Below, piece after piece: positions 32,762-41,763 of a stretch of DNA of 64,000 nt (the stretch's first letter is position 1; every line of letters starts with the position of its first letter). Position numbers and translations under genes: made by a program. The stretch lies in contig CALLWB010000025.1 in assembly GCA_938016265.1 (NCBI GenBank), positions 1 to 64,000 of the forward strand, read 5' to 3'. The notes under the pieces are model-generated. The model was not told where the DNA came from. It saw only the letters and a program-made list of their open reading frames with translations, and ran no database searches. The DNA is from an uncultured Saprospiraceae bacterium. GTDB taxonomy: Bacteria; Bacteroidota; Bacteroidia; Chitinophagales; Saprospiraceae.

Positions 32762-32995
32762 TTAAATATATATAACATGCAAGTAGGTTTTTAAAATCTC
32801 CATTAAAATGTATGAAATCAGTAATATTACGTAAGTATAAATATTAAATTTAACCCATTCATACTGTAAGTAGTTATTCAGGAAGGCAGGTTGATTAATA
32901 AGTTTACCAATCAAGGGCGAATCATCATTTACCTTATGTCGATTGATTTGTTGATCAATTTTAGAGGTTAAATTCTTTCTCGTATCTTTGTCCAA
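32762..32995 (-). CDS. Possible small membrane protein upstream of the RiPP operon, TTG start
   Basis: The 77-residue frame starts with TTG at 32995 and is open further upstream without any ATG to a TAG at 33032-33034. The upstream residues (RRQKEQTDFYQ) look coding-like. The protein has a hydrophilic first half and one C-terminal membrane segment (YTYVILLISYILMEIL). It is on the same strand as precursor A, 60 nt before it. Either it uses a rare start codon, or it is the remnant of a gene that lost its start, or it is chance. I do not recognise it. Confidence 0.3.
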   Translation of the reverse strand: MDKDTRKNLTSKIDQQINRHKVNDDSPLIGKLINQPAFLNNYLQYEWVKFNIYTYVILLISYILMEILKTYLHVIYI

Positions 32996-33087
32996 TTGGT
33001 AAAAGTCTGTTTGTTCTTTCTGCCTTCTACCCTAAGATTTGTGCAATAAATCGAGTCTTTCCACCCAATGCAAAACCATAATAACGA

Positions 33088-33609
33088 ATGATCTCAACCA
33101 ACCTCCGATACTTTATCATTGCCACTTTGTATGGATATTCTCTTTATTTGCTATACACCGCTGGACTAGGAGCAGCCTGGTTTTCGTTTTTGGCGACCTT
33201 CATCGTTATTGCTGGTCATTTGGGAACGGGTACGGTTTGGCCAGCTTCCAAACAGCTAAGCGCCGGCAATTTTGAAGAAGCAGAACGCCTCCTAAAACAA
33301 ATCAAAAAACCAAATTGGCTAATGCGCTACTACAAGTCTAATTACCATTTTATGATGGGAATAATTAAGCTCGCGAAAAAGGAATATGCAGAAGGAGATC
33401 GTTTGCTAAAACGTTCCCTAGAGATCGGGCTCAAATCTGAAAATAGCCGGGCACTAGCCTTTTTAAACTTAGCACATTCTAGTTTTTTGCAAGGCCAGTA
33501 TCAGGAATCTAAAGCATATCTAAACAAAGGCCAAGCACTAGAAGCGGATCTTCATGTATTGAAAAAAATGGAAGAATTAGAAGGTGTACTTGCTGGAAAA
33601 GCAAATTAG
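33088..33609 (+). CDS. Membrane protein with two N-terminal helices and TPR-like repeats
   Basis: The 173-residue protein has two hydrophobic segments (about residues 7-24 and 27-47). A cytoplasmic helical part follows with TPR-like pairs: AGNFEEAERLLKQIK, KEYAEGDRLLKRSLEIG and GQYQESKAYLNKGQALE. This layout is common in Bacteroidota and indicates a protein-interaction role at the inner membrane. No specific partner can be named. It is divergent from the RiPP operon. Confidence 0.7.
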   Translation: MISTNLRYFIIATLYGYSLYLLYTAGLGAAWFSFLATFIVIAGHLGTGTVWPASKQLSAGNFEEAERLLKQIKKPNWLMRYYKSNYHFMMGIIKLAKKEYAEGDRLLKRSLEIGLKSENSRALAFLNLAHSSFLQGQYQESKAYLNKGQALEADLHVLKKMEELEGVLAGKAN

Positions 33610-33633
33610 CGGACAGGAGGATGTCGAAGATTT

Positions 33634-34074
33634 TTACTTCAACGTTTTTTCCATTTTGAAATGTTTGATTCCTACTTCTTCGAAGGCGGCGCCTACCTTT
33701 TTGTAGCCTAATTTTTTGTAAAAAGGGACAGCAGTGTCTCTGGCACTCAACACCATTTTTTTGAAACCTTGTTCGAGGGCGATTTCTTCACTCTTTTCTA
33801 CTAGTAATGCACCGATGCCTTGCCGTTGGATGTCTTCACTGACGGCCACCTGTCTCATTTTTATTTGGCCTTTGTCTTTGGGGCTGAGCAACAGTCCTCC
33901 TTTCATATTCATAGCTAAATCATAGCAGACGAGATGGATGTCCTTGTATTCTTCTGCAATATCCTCCGCAGTAAATTCTAATCCAAGTGGTTTTCTTAAG
34001 ATTTGGTCTCTTAGCCGAAGCAGCTCATCGCAAGCTGGACTTCCAAAATCGATAGTTAATGTATAAAAATCCAT
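33634..34074 (-). CDS. GNAT-family N-acetyltransferase
   Basis: The 146-residue protein has the GNAT fold that transfers an acetyl group from acetyl-CoA. The acetyl-CoA-binding motif A is IKMRQVAVSEDIQRQGIGALLV (residues about 71-92), with the RQGIG pyrophosphate loop. AVPFYKKLGYKKVG is the typical C-terminal beta-strand region. It resembles ElaA/YjcF-type single-domain acetyltransferases; the substrate cannot be read. It is convergent with the TPR gene on its left. Confidence 0.87.
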   Translation of the reverse strand: MDFYTLTIDFGSPACDELLRLRDQILRKPLGLEFTAEDIAEEYKDIHLVCYDLAMNMKGGLLLSPKDKGQIKMRQVAVSEDIQRQGIGALLVEKSEEIALEQGFKKMVLSARDTAVPFYKKLGYKKVGAAFEEVGIKHFKMEKTLK

Positions 34075-34151
34075 GTTATGGTAGAAGGTAGTTAATAGAA
34101 AGTAGAAAGTACAAAATCAAAAAATCTTCACGCCTTAAAATATTAACAACA

Positions 34152-35021
34152 CTAATCCTCAAGGACTTCCCGATGAGGGAATACTTCATAAGCAAGTTCC
34201 ATGCTGTTTCGAAGATGATCCCGGTCAATATTCAGATTGATTTTCTGTTGGTCGAAATAGTGAATTACATTTTCTGTTGGCATGTTGCCTGTAAGGTCAT
34301 CTTTTGCCATTGGGCAACCGCCATATCCCTTCAACGCGCCATCAAATCGCAAGCAGCCTTCTTGATACGCAGCAGCAACTTTCTCTTCCCAGTTGTGCGG
34401 TTGCGTGTGCAAATGTGCACCAAACTCAACATCCGGGTATGGAGGAATCAGGTCTTTAAATAGATAACTGATCGTTTCTGGGTTTGCCACACCGATGGTA
34501 TCAGACAACGATAAAATTTTTATTTCCATTTCAGCTAATTCGTTGACCCACTTTTGAACGATATCAACATTCCAGGCATCTCCGTATGGATTTCCAAAAC
34601 CCATAGATATGTAAACCACTAGTTTTTTGTTGTGCTTCAAACAAATATTTTGAATCTCTTTGAGTCGATCCAGCGATTGTTCGATAGTCGCATTAGTATT
34701 TCTTAATTGGAAAGTCTCTGAAATGGAAAACGGATATCCGAGATAAGTTATTTCTTCAAATTTCACGGCATCTTCTGCTCCACGTTGATTAGCAACAATA
34801 GACAACAATTTAGAATTGGTCGAATCAAGGTCCAGTCCAGCCAATACTTCAGCAGTATCCTTCATTTGAGGGATAGCCTTAGGAGAAACAAAGCTGCCAA
34901 AATCGATCGTATCAAAGCCTACCCTCAGCAACGAATTGATATATTCAATCTTTTTCGTTGTTGGGATAAATTCTTTGATGCCTTGCATGGCATCTCGAGG
35001 ACATTCGATTATCTTTATCAT
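34152..35021 (-). CDS. Hydroxymethylglutaryl-CoA lyase family protein
   Basis: The 289-residue TIM-barrel protein matches the HMG-CoA lyase (DRE-TIM) family, which splits HMG-CoA into acetyl-CoA and acetoacetate in leucine and ketone metabolism. The metal and catalytic signatures are ECPRDAMQG at the N-terminus (Arg-Asp pair), GAHLHTQPHNW (the H-x-H metal ligands) and GCPMAKDDLTGNMPTENVI near the C-terminus (catalytic Cys). The opening differs somewhat from the canonical VGPRDGLQN, so a related acyl-CoA lyase activity is possible. It has its own -7 element. Confidence 0.85.
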   Translation of the reverse strand: MIKIIECPRDAMQGIKEFIPTTKKIEYINSLLRVGFDTIDFGSFVSPKAIPQMKDTAEVLAGLDLDSTNSKLLSIVANQRGAEDAVKFEEITYLGYPFSISETFQLRNTNATIEQSLDRLKEIQNICLKHNKKLVVYISMGFGNPYGDAWNVDIVQKWVNELAEMEIKILSLSDTIGVANPETISYLFKDLIPPYPDVEFGAHLHTQPHNWEEKVAAAYQEGCLRFDGALKGYGGCPMAKDDLTGNMPTENVIHYFDQQKINLNIDRDHLRNSMELAYEVFPHREVLED

Positions 35022-35045
35022 TTAATTAGGGGTTTTCCCTTTTGA

Positions 35046-35053
35046 CAAATATA
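35046..35053 (-). promoter_or_regulatory. -7 element TATATTTG of the HMG-CoA lyase-family gene
   Basis: On the minus strand TATATTTG (35046-35053) lies 24 nt before the ATG at 35021. No TTG is present at 17-23 nt further upstream. Confidence 0.45.
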
Positions 35054-35139
35054 CTTAAAATTATGATTAACTAATAAGCGAATTTGCAATTGCTGAACGA
35101 TTAGTCTGATTTTTTGTTAAACGTAAAATAAGCTTTGGT

Positions 35140-35367
35140 ATGAGAAAAGAATTGTGGACTTTTATTGGGTTTGTCCTGTTTTGTGTAGGATTTATTTCTA
35201 TCCTTTTGGGCATTGTGGGTGTTGATTTGATCTTTTTACTCTGGATGGATTCCTTCGGAGGATTAGCCTCTTTCCTTTTGAAAATTGCAATGATAATTGT
35301 AGGAGTAGTCATTGTCGTCCTTACTCGTGTCGATTGGGCAGCAGAGGAGGAATTGATGGAGGAGTGA
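35140..35367 (+). CDS. Small two-helix membrane protein, 75 aa
   Basis: MRKELWTFIGFVLFCVGFIS and a second hydrophobic stretch (ASFLLKIAMIIVGVVIVVL) give two membrane helices with an acidic C-terminal tail (AAEEELMEE). Similar short membrane proteins are common in Bacteroidota but have no known function. It ends 43 nt before a strong terminator, supporting a real gene. Confidence 0.65.
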   Translation: MRKELWTFIGFVLFCVGFISILLGIVGVDLIFLLWMDSFGGLASFLLKIAMIIVGVVIVVLTRVDWAAEEELMEE

Positions 35368-35410
35368 TTGAATTGTAATATCGTATGAATTAATGTATTC
35401 AAAAAATAAA

Positions 35411-35447
35411 AGCACCTTAGACTATTAATCATCTAAGGTGCTTTTTT
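35411..35447. terminator. Strong bidirectional terminator
   Basis: An 11-bp stem, AGCACCTTAGA / TCTAAGGTGCT, with a 10-nt loop, flanked by AAAAAATAAA on the left and TTTTTT on the right. It ends the plus-strand 75-aa gene and the minus-strand Calx-beta gene. Confidence 0.9.
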
Positions 35448-35512
35448 ATGTCAAATTAGCTTAAGCTAAAAAGTAAGACACTCCCTACTTTCTGCGCTAT
35501 ACCAACTACTTT

Positions 35513-38299
35513 CTACTTTTTAATAAACTGCTTGGTCCAACTACCAGCAGCAGTCTTAAAGGAAACCAGATATATCCCTTCTACCAAACCAGAAATATTC
35601 AATTGTTCAGAAGCATTAAGATTCTCCAATGAAACAACAGTTTGTCCGAGGACATTGTTGATCGTCATTCGCTCAATTTGAATAGTAGAATTCACATTTA
35701 ACAATGCTGACGCGGGATTTGGGAAAACCTCAATTTGATCAGCCAGATTGATAGTTAGATTGCTTGAAACATCATTGTCTGTAATTGAAACAGTGTGCAT
35801 TGCATTTGCTCCAATAGTAGCTCCGTTTGTAGGATTGGTAAGCTCTAAAACAAGATCCTCCGTGCTTTCCAATAACATATCATCAACAATATCAATGCTC
35901 ACCGATTGCACTGCACTACTTCCACCTGGGAACGTAACAGTCGCATTTGCAATTACATAATCCGCTGCCATTGCTGTTGAGCTAGAAACTACTGCAACAT
36001 CCACCGTTGTTGGATTAGCATTCTCGTTCGTGATTCCCAGATCCACCATAATCGTTCCTGCATCTTCTGCTACAATAGTTGATGTTGTTGCAAACATCAC
36101 TTCTGGATCTGGTGCAACATCATTATCAACAATTGTCACCGTGGAAGTACTAATATTACCAATTACAGCACCGTTAGTTGGGTTAATCAATTCAATAATT
36201 ATAGTCTCATCTCCCTCAACAATCGCATCATCAATAATCATTGCTGATATTTGTTGTGGAGCAGAACTACCTGCTGGAAAGGTTAATGTAGCACTTGACG
36301 TCGTATAGTCAGAACCAAAAGTCGCGGTAGATGCTCCATTAAGATTTAAGCTGATAGACGTGGCGTTCATCATGTCAGGATTCAAGATGTTTACATCAAT
36401 CATGATCGTTCCATCTCCTTCATTAAACGAAGACGTTGCAGAAGCAAACTGGATAGTTGGTACATTAGAAACTGGAGGCATGTAGGTACAAGTCGGGAAT
36501 GGAACCGTCGCAGTTGCGTTATCGGTTTGTCCATCCATTACATCAATACCACTATATGTCCAGTTACTTTGATTAAAAACAGTCCCATCAGGGCCAGTTC
36601 CGCCTACGCGATACACCCAACCATCAAGATAATCCCAGGCAGTACCCGAACCATCCATATTGATATCTCCAAATACATCGACTACGGTTAAGTATTGAAA
36701 CAATTCAACAGCATCATCTCCATTCACACCTGTCGCTGCTCCTGAAATGAAATCAGGGAATGCTCCAAAAAAGGCATTGTAGTTGGCAGAATCACCAGAA
36801 ACGACCATACATTCTCCAGCTGCAACAGATATCGCCGGAAAGGTAAATTCAATACCATCCGTTCCGCCACCATTATTGGCCGTACCCAATCCATAAATAC
36901 TTAAATCAGGAATTGCATTAAATGCATATAGTTCTACTGCTTTTGGCGTTCCTCCTGATAAAGGACCATCAAAAACACCAGTAATCATTAAATTGACAGG
37001 AGTAACTGGGAAGTCATTATCTCCTATGTTTATAGTATAAATCGTGTCCATTCCAATCAATGCTCCATTGGTAGGATTGGTCAACTCAAGGATTAAAACT
37101 TCTGCTCCTTCTATTAATGCATCATCAACGATATCAACCGTGATGGACTGATCTGCTGCGCTGCTACCTGGAAAAGTAACGGTAGTTGGTGCAGAGAAAA
37201 CATAATCCGGTGCAGATGCTGTAGAAGCTGCTCCAATAGCAACATCCACTGAAGTAGGACTTGAGTTTGGATCTACAATGGCAAGATCAATCGTGATCGT
37301 ACCAACATCTTCCAATACATTGGTAGAGGCGGCAACAAAATCAACGGTAGGAATAGTCGGTGTATCATTATCTACAATGGTAATCGTAGTTGTTCCAACA
37401 TTGCCAATTACGGCTCCATTTGTTGGGTTTATTAAATCTACAATAATCGTTTCATCTGGTTCAATCATTGTGTCATCAATGATGGTTGCCGTGATAACCT
37501 GAGGGCCAGTTGTTCCTGCAGGAAAGGTTAGGCTTAGCGCTGTCGTTGTAAAATCGGATCCAAATGTTGCCGTTGATGCCGCATTAAGATTCAAACTAAC
37601 AGTGATTGCATTTACTGGGTCCGGGTTCGTAAGTGTTACATCTACAGTGGCAGTACCTACGGACTCATTGAAGGAGTACGTGCTTGCTGCAAAATTGATC
37701 GTAGGCATAGTGCTTACAACACCGACGTAACTGCATTTTGGAAATGGAGTAGTGGCGGTAGAATTGCTTGTTTGTCCATCATTGGCATCGACTCCACTGT
37801 ACGTCCAGTTGCCTGGTACAAAAGTAGAACCATCAGGTCCGGTACCACTCACTCGATATACCCAGCCGTCAAGATAATCCCAGGCAGTTCCTGAACCATC
37901 GACATTGATGTCTCCGAAAACATCGATGACGGTCATATTTTCAAACAATTCAACAGCATCATCTCCATTTACACCAGTTGCTGAACCGGATATGTAATCA
38001 GGATAGACATTGAAATACGTGAAAAAGTTAGCAGAATCACCGGCTACAGTGATGCACTGACCAGCAGTTGCTGCTACTGCCGGGAAAGTAAATTCAATAC
38101 CGTCAGAGCCTCCGCCATTGTTGGCAGACCCTAGTCCGTATATACTTAAATCTGCGATATTGTTGATTGCTGTAAGTTCAACAACCTTTGGCGTTCCACC
38201 GGATAGTGGACCATCGAAAACACCGGTAATGACCAGGTTTTGCCCAAAGCAAAAGGAAAACATTCCTAAGGTTAATAATAGAGTCGAAATTTTTTTCAT
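35513..38299 (-). CDS. T9SS-secreted protein with tandem duplication of lamin-tail and Calx-beta domains
   Basis: The 928-residue protein has a signal peptide ending CFGQ (residue 20). It then has two copies of the same module, about residues 21-425 and 437-845. Each module begins NLVITGVFDGPLSGGTPK or NLMITGVFDGPLSGGTPK, a lamin-tail-like domain with GDDAVELF and DVFGDIN.DGSGTAWDYLDGWVYR, and continues with two Calx-beta repeats ending in T(I/V)T(I)VDND. The last 80 residues are a T9SS type A sorting domain: FPNPASALLNVNS to VEGIYLVSFKT...KQFIKK. It should be displayed at the cell surface and bind calcium through the Calx-beta domains. Function unknown. Confidence 0.87.
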   Translation of the reverse strand: MKKISTLLLTLGMFSFCFGQNLVITGVFDGPLSGGTPKVVELTAINNIADLSIYGLGSANNGGGSDGIEFTFPAVAATAGQCITVAGDSANFFTYFNVYPDYISGSATGVNGDDAVELFENMTVIDVFGDINVDGSGTAWDYLDGWVYRVSGTGPDGSTFVPGNWTYSGVDANDGQTSNSTATTPFPKCSYVGVVSTMPTINFAASTYSFNESVGTATVDVTLTNPDPVNAITVSLNLNAASTATFGSDFTTTALSLTFPAGTTGPQVITATIIDDTMIEPDETIIVDLINPTNGAVIGNVGTTTITIVDNDTPTIPTVDFVAASTNVLEDVGTITIDLAIVDPNSSPTSVDVAIGAASTASAPDYVFSAPTTVTFPGSSAADQSITVDIVDDALIEGAEVLILELTNPTNGALIGMDTIYTINIGDNDFPVTPVNLMITGVFDGPLSGGTPKAVELYAFNAIPDLSIYGLGTANNGGGTDGIEFTFPAISVAAGECMVVSGDSANYNAFFGAFPDFISGAATGVNGDDAVELFQYLTVVDVFGDINMDGSGTAWDYLDGWVYRVGGTGPDGTVFNQSNWTYSGIDVMDGQTDNATATVPFPTCTYMPPVSNVPTIQFASATSSFNEGDGTIMIDVNILNPDMMNATSISLNLNGASTATFGSDYTTSSATLTFPAGSSAPQQISAMIIDDAIVEGDETIIIELINPTNGAVIGNISTSTVTIVDNDVAPDPEVMFATTSTIVAEDAGTIMVDLGITNENANPTTVDVAVVSSSTAMAADYVIANATVTFPGGSSAVQSVSIDIVDDMLLESTEDLVLELTNPTNGATIGANAMHTVSITDNDVSSNLTINLADQIEVFPNPASALLNVNSTIQIERMTINNVLGQTVVSLENLNASEQLNISGLVEGIYLVSFKTAAGSWTKQFIKK

Positions 38300-38639
38300 T
38301 GTTCTTGTTTATGAGAAGTTAATTGGATTCGAGTGCAAAATTAAGCATTCTTTTTCCACAAATAGAATGCTATCCTAAATTAGATTTGTCAAGAGGAAAA
38401 GTTATTAACAATTTGCGGGGTAAATAGCAAATTGTTCTTGATTCCCGCAGTGAATAGGCCAATTTTATCCACATCTGCACCGAATGTTAATTAATTGTAA
38501 AATTTGGCATTGTTGTGAAAATTTAAACTTCTGATGGATATTGAGGGTTAGAAAATTTAATGATGAATATTCCTCAAAACATCTTTATATTTACATGAAT
38601 GGTACTGTTAATTTTAAAAAAAACACGAAATATAAGTAG
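38300..38639. other. Divergent intergenic region, 340 nt
   Basis: AT-rich spacer holding the minus-strand promoter at 38336-38361. Beyond that I see no gene or hairpin. The plus-strand gene to its right has no recognisable -7 element. Confidence 0.4.
38336..38361 (-). promoter_or_regulatory. Candidate promoter of the Calx-beta gene
   Basis: Minus-strand TAATTTTG at 38336-38343, with TTG at 38359-38361, spacing 15 nt (slightly short). The ATG at 38299 follows 36 nt later. Confidence 0.4.
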
Positions 38640-39611
38640 ATGAAGGAGTTTTTAATGATACTTGGTTGGATAGGCTGCCTTACTCTATTTTTGAATGGAC
38701 AAACTCCTATTATTATTGATAGTGAAAGAAATGTGATCGGGGCAATCCATTATCCCAATACAACGATCATCAACCCGGAGTTTGTCACTACCTATAAAAT
38801 AAAACATATTGAATCCAGAGAAGAAAATACTCCTTTTTCGCTGAATTCGATAGAAACCACCCTGCCACTTAGTGAGGTTTACAATGCTAGAATATGGGAT
38901 TTTAATGTGCATGGACAGGTAGCAAGAGAGCTGCTTCTCTTTGAAGGGATAATGATGGAAGAACCAGACACGATATTATCTATTGTATACGAATACGACA
39001 TTTATAATAAGCTTAAATCGCTCATTGAATATCGGGAAGGAACCGAACTTCGCGTTAGAGAATTTCAATACAAGGACTCCTTGTTGACAAAAATTGTAGA
39101 ACGCGACAGAAATGGATATACAGGCAATGATATTCAGTTTTATTACGACGACAGCCTGCAAGTAAAGCGAAAAGTCGAGCATATTGACCACAATAAATTT
39201 CAAGTAGAATATTATTATCCAAAAGAGGTCGATCAAGAGGTCATTGATTTTTTGGTAGAATCCGAATTGAAGCAGGAGAAGACAGAAATTCTTATTGTTT
39301 ACCTTACGGAGAATGATCAGGTAGTTACTCAATACCGATTTACAGGGAACGGGTCGTACAAGGACGAATTCCAATATGATGAAAAAGGACGGCTAACACA
39401 AACTTCTCAATTGGCATACGATATGTTGGTGCAAAGGAGATATTCCTATGACACTGCAGGGAATTTGGATATGAACTGGCAATCCCGAACCAACGCTCCG
39501 CATTTAAAGACGGATTATGTTTATGATGAAAAGCAGGTTTTCCTGAATGAAGTCATTGAGTTGGAAGGAGAGGAGGAGAAGTCTAAGACTATTTTTACGT
39601 ATGTTTTCTGA
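38640..39611 (+). CDS. Secreted protein with YD/RHS-like repeats
   Basis: The 323-residue protein has an N-terminal signal peptide (LMILGWIGCLTLFLNGQ). Its second half carries degenerate YD-type repeats, for example YEYDIYNKLKSLIEYREG, FQYDEKGRLTQTSQLAYD and YSYDTAGNLDMNW. Such repeats form RHS-type beta strips, but the protein is too short to form an RHS cage and has no toxin domain. Similar short YD proteins are frequent in Bacteroidota. A related cytosolic protein lies at 45363-46220. Confidence 0.6.
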   Translation: MKEFLMILGWIGCLTLFLNGQTPIIIDSERNVIGAIHYPNTTIINPEFVTTYKIKHIESREENTPFSLNSIETTLPLSEVYNARIWDFNVHGQVARELLLFEGIMMEEPDTILSIVYEYDIYNKLKSLIEYREGTELRVREFQYKDSLLTKIVERDRNGYTGNDIQFYYDDSLQVKRKVEHIDHNKFQVEYYYPKEVDQEVIDFLVESELKQEKTEILIVYLTENDQVVTQYRFTGNGSYKDEFQYDEKGRLTQTSQLAYDMLVQRRYSYDTAGNLDMNWQSRTNAPHLKTDYVYDEKQVFLNEVIELEGEEEKSKTIFTYVF

Positions 39612-39654
39612 TGATGAATCGCTGAGTGGGCTAAATTTGTTTCTAGCATTAACA

Positions 39655-40851
39655 TCATTCCCAGCGTCTATAAACACGGGTGTTTTTGAAGATGTACTCT
39701 AGGATTTCCTTTTCCGTATTGTCCAGCTCTTTTCCTCGGCGTGCCATGACGCGTTCAGCAGTTTCAAAGGCTTTATTCAGTCGATAGGTAGTCAGACCTT
39801 CCGCGCCCCCCCAGGAATACGAAGGGATGAAATTTCGAGGAAACCCAGCGCCAAAAATATTAGCACCAACTCCGACAACCGTCCCGGTATTAAACATCGT
39901 ATTGATACCACATTTAGAATGGTCGCCCATAATCAAACCACAAAACTGCGATCCGGTATTGACAAAACTTTCCGAGGCATAATTCCACAAGCGAACTTCA
40001 CCGTAGTTGTTTTTAAGATTGGAATTGTTGGAATCTGCTCCAATATTGCACCATTCTCCCAGGACCGAATTACCTAAAAAGCCGTCATGGCCTTTATTGG
40101 AATAACCTAAAATGACCGAGTTGTTGACTTCTCCACCGACTTTAGAGTGAGGGCCAATTGTAGTAGGGCCATAGATTTTCGTACCTAGTTTTACCGTGCT
40201 TTTTTCGCAAATAGCAAAGGGCCCGCGGATGATCGATCCTTCCATGATCTCCGCCTCTTTGCCGATATAGATGGGGCCATTTTCAGCATTGAGTATTGCG
40301 CATTCTACTTTTGCTCCTGGTTCGAGGAAAATGTTTTCTTTGCCTATTACCTGATTAGTAGGGCTAATGGGTTGAGATTTTCGGCCTCTGGTAATCTTTT
40401 CGAAATCAAGTTGAATAGCTGCTCCATTTTGCTGAAAAATATCCCATAGATGATTGACCTTTATGAAGTCTGCGGAAGAAAGCACATGATTTAGACCTCC
40501 AATTTCTAGCTGTTCGTCTAGTACTTTAAATTGCTCGTCACTGATGTTTGCGGCAATCAGTTCTCCATTTTTGATTAAAGCGTCTCCTTGAGAAAGGTCT
40601 GCAATTTCCGCGCAAAGCGCAGGGCAGGGGAGTATCCCCCCATTGATGACCATATTCCGCTTCCTAAGTTTAAATTTATATTTACCAGAAAGATGGGGCG
40701 TAGTCAGATAAGAGACTGGATTTTTAAACCACAATTCCCATTTCTCCCGAATGGTAAGAATTCCTATTCTGATTTCTCCTACCGGCCTTGTGAAGGTGAG
40801 CGGCTGAAGACGCTGATACGACTTGTCATCAAAAAGGATAAGATTTTCCAT
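39655..40851 (-). CDS. GlmU-family putative sugar nucleotidyltransferase (Bacteroidota alternative type)
   Basis: The 398-residue protein matches the Bacteroidota GlmU-like family annotated as putative sugar nucleotidyltransferase, an alternative UDP-GlcNAc-forming enzyme. It opens MENLILFDD...LQPLTFTRPVGEIRIG and has a left-handed beta-helix from about residue 175 (repeated I/V-G hexapeptides such as IYIGKEAEIMEGSIIRGPF). GYSNKGHDGFLGNS and PSYSWGG are family marks. The N-terminal half lacks the classical LAAGxGTRM pyrophosphorylase loop. The acetyltransferase role is more secure than the uridylyltransferase role. It ends next to, and converges with, the YD-repeat gene. Confidence 0.85.
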   Translation of the reverse strand: MENLILFDDKSYQRLQPLTFTRPVGEIRIGILTIREKWELWFKNPVSYLTTPHLSGKYKFKLRKRNMVINGGILPCPALCAEIADLSQGDALIKNGELIAANISDEQFKVLDEQLEIGGLNHVLSSADFIKVNHLWDIFQQNGAAIQLDFEKITRGRKSQPISPTNQVIGKENIFLEPGAKVECAILNAENGPIYIGKEAEIMEGSIIRGPFAICEKSTVKLGTKIYGPTTIGPHSKVGGEVNNSVILGYSNKGHDGFLGNSVLGEWCNIGADSNNSNLKNNYGEVRLWNYASESFVNTGSQFCGLIMGDHSKCGINTMFNTGTVVGVGANIFGAGFPRNFIPSYSWGGAEGLTTYRLNKAFETAERVMARRGKELDNTEKEILEYIFKNTRVYRRWE

Positions 40852-40897
40852 AGGTGATTCTTAGATACAGTTTGGGAATCAAGGGTAAACAAAAAAA

Positions 40898-40919
40898 GCC
40901 CCAAATTTGGAGCTTTTTT
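40898..40919 (-). terminator. Terminator of rpmE2
   Basis: A short hairpin, GCCCCAAATTTGGAGC, with one mismatch lies between runs of A and T. On the minus strand it is followed by TTTTTTT and stands 19 nt beyond the rpmE2 stop. Confidence 0.7.
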
Positions 40920-40938
40920 ATTATCAATACTGATAATA

Positions 40939-41238
40939 TTATTCTTCTGTTGTCTTTTCTTCTGCTGGCTTGTCGTCTGGTGTCTTTTTTGCAAATTTTG
41001 CAAATTTCTTGTTGAATTTGTCGATACGTCCTGCTGTATCTACAAATTTCATCTTACCCGTATAAAATGGGTGTGAAGAAGAAGAAATTTCCACTTTTAC
41101 TAATGGGTATTCTTTACCGTCTTCCCATACAATAGTATCTTTAGTGGCAACACATGACTGAGTCAAAAATGCTTCATCATTAGAGATGTCTTTGAAGATT
41201 ACTTCTCTATATTCTTCTGGATGTATTCCTTTTTTCAT
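40939..41238 (-). CDS. rpmE2: 50S ribosomal protein L31 type B
   Basis: The 99-residue protein is L31 of the zinc-free type B: it starts [17 protein letters not shown] and has [21 protein letters not shown]. It lacks the CxxC pairs of type A L31. The C-terminal tail ([16 protein letters not shown]) is longer than usual and acidic, as often seen in Bacteroidota. A strong -7 element and a terminator frame it, giving a compact monocistronic unit. Confidence 0.96.
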   Translation of the reverse strand: MKKGIHPEEYREVIFKDISNDEAFLTQSCVATKDTIVWEDGKEYPLVKVEISSSSHPFYTGKMKFVDTAGRIDKFNKKFAKFAKKTPDDKPAEEKTTEE

Positions 41239-41274
41239 CGGTGAAAATTTTCTTTTTTAGTATTAAATCGGCTG

Positions 41275-41282
41275 CAAAGATA
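41275..41282 (-). promoter_or_regulatory. -7 element TATCTTTG of rpmE2
   Basis: Exact TAnnTTTG match on the minus strand, 36 nt before the ATG at 41238, in a very AT-rich surrounding. Confidence 0.6.
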
Positions 41283-41343
41283 AACAAAAAATACAATTTG
41301 GCCTTCTTTTTTTTAAAATTTATTCAGTTGTTTTTCTTGTTGA

Positions 41344-41712
41344 CTATTCTTCGTCCCATCCAGGAAAAAAAGCGTCCTCAAAATGGACAATTTGCTGTGT
41401 CGGTTCCATCGTTATGGATAGGACGTCAAAACGGATTTCCTCTTCATAATCAATGGTTTGGCAATACATGCTAGCGGCCTGTATCATCAGTTTTTCTTTT
41501 TTGGCATCCACTGATTCTTCCGGCATGCCATATTGATTGTTTTTTCTTGTTTTCACCTCCACAAATACTAAAATCGTATCAATTTTGGCGATAATGTCAA
41601 TTTCATGGCGGCGCCGTTTCCAATTTCTTTCCAGTACTTTATACTTGTTATCTTCTAGATAAGCTAGCGCAATTGCTTCTCCCAAACGCCCAAGTTCATT
41701 ATGTTCTGCCAT
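41344..41712 (-). CDS. YraN/UPF0102 family predicted endonuclease
   Basis: The 122-residue protein belongs to the YraN (UPF0102) family with a restriction-endonuclease-like fold. The start LGRLGEAIALAYLEDNKYKVLERNW, then HEIDIIAK and LVFVEVKTRKN, give the E...D...ExK active-site pattern. Biochemical function is not settled; a role in DNA repair or processing is supposed. It lies 105 nt from rpmE2 and 51 nt from the GT4 gene, all on the minus strand. Confidence 0.92.
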   Translation of the reverse strand: MAEHNELGRLGEAIALAYLEDNKYKVLERNWKRRRHEIDIIAKIDTILVFVEVKTRKNNQYGMPEESVDAKKEKLMIQAASMYCQTIDYEEEIRFDVLSITMEPTQQIVHFEDAFFPGWDEE

Positions 41713-41763
41713 AGACGATTAATAAATTATTTACACATTCTCCCATTACACATTATTCTTGCA

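Noticed and set aside
38640-39611. YD-repeat protein as an RHS toxin
   Set aside because: Too short for an RHS cage, no DPxG core end, no toxin domain and no immunity gene.
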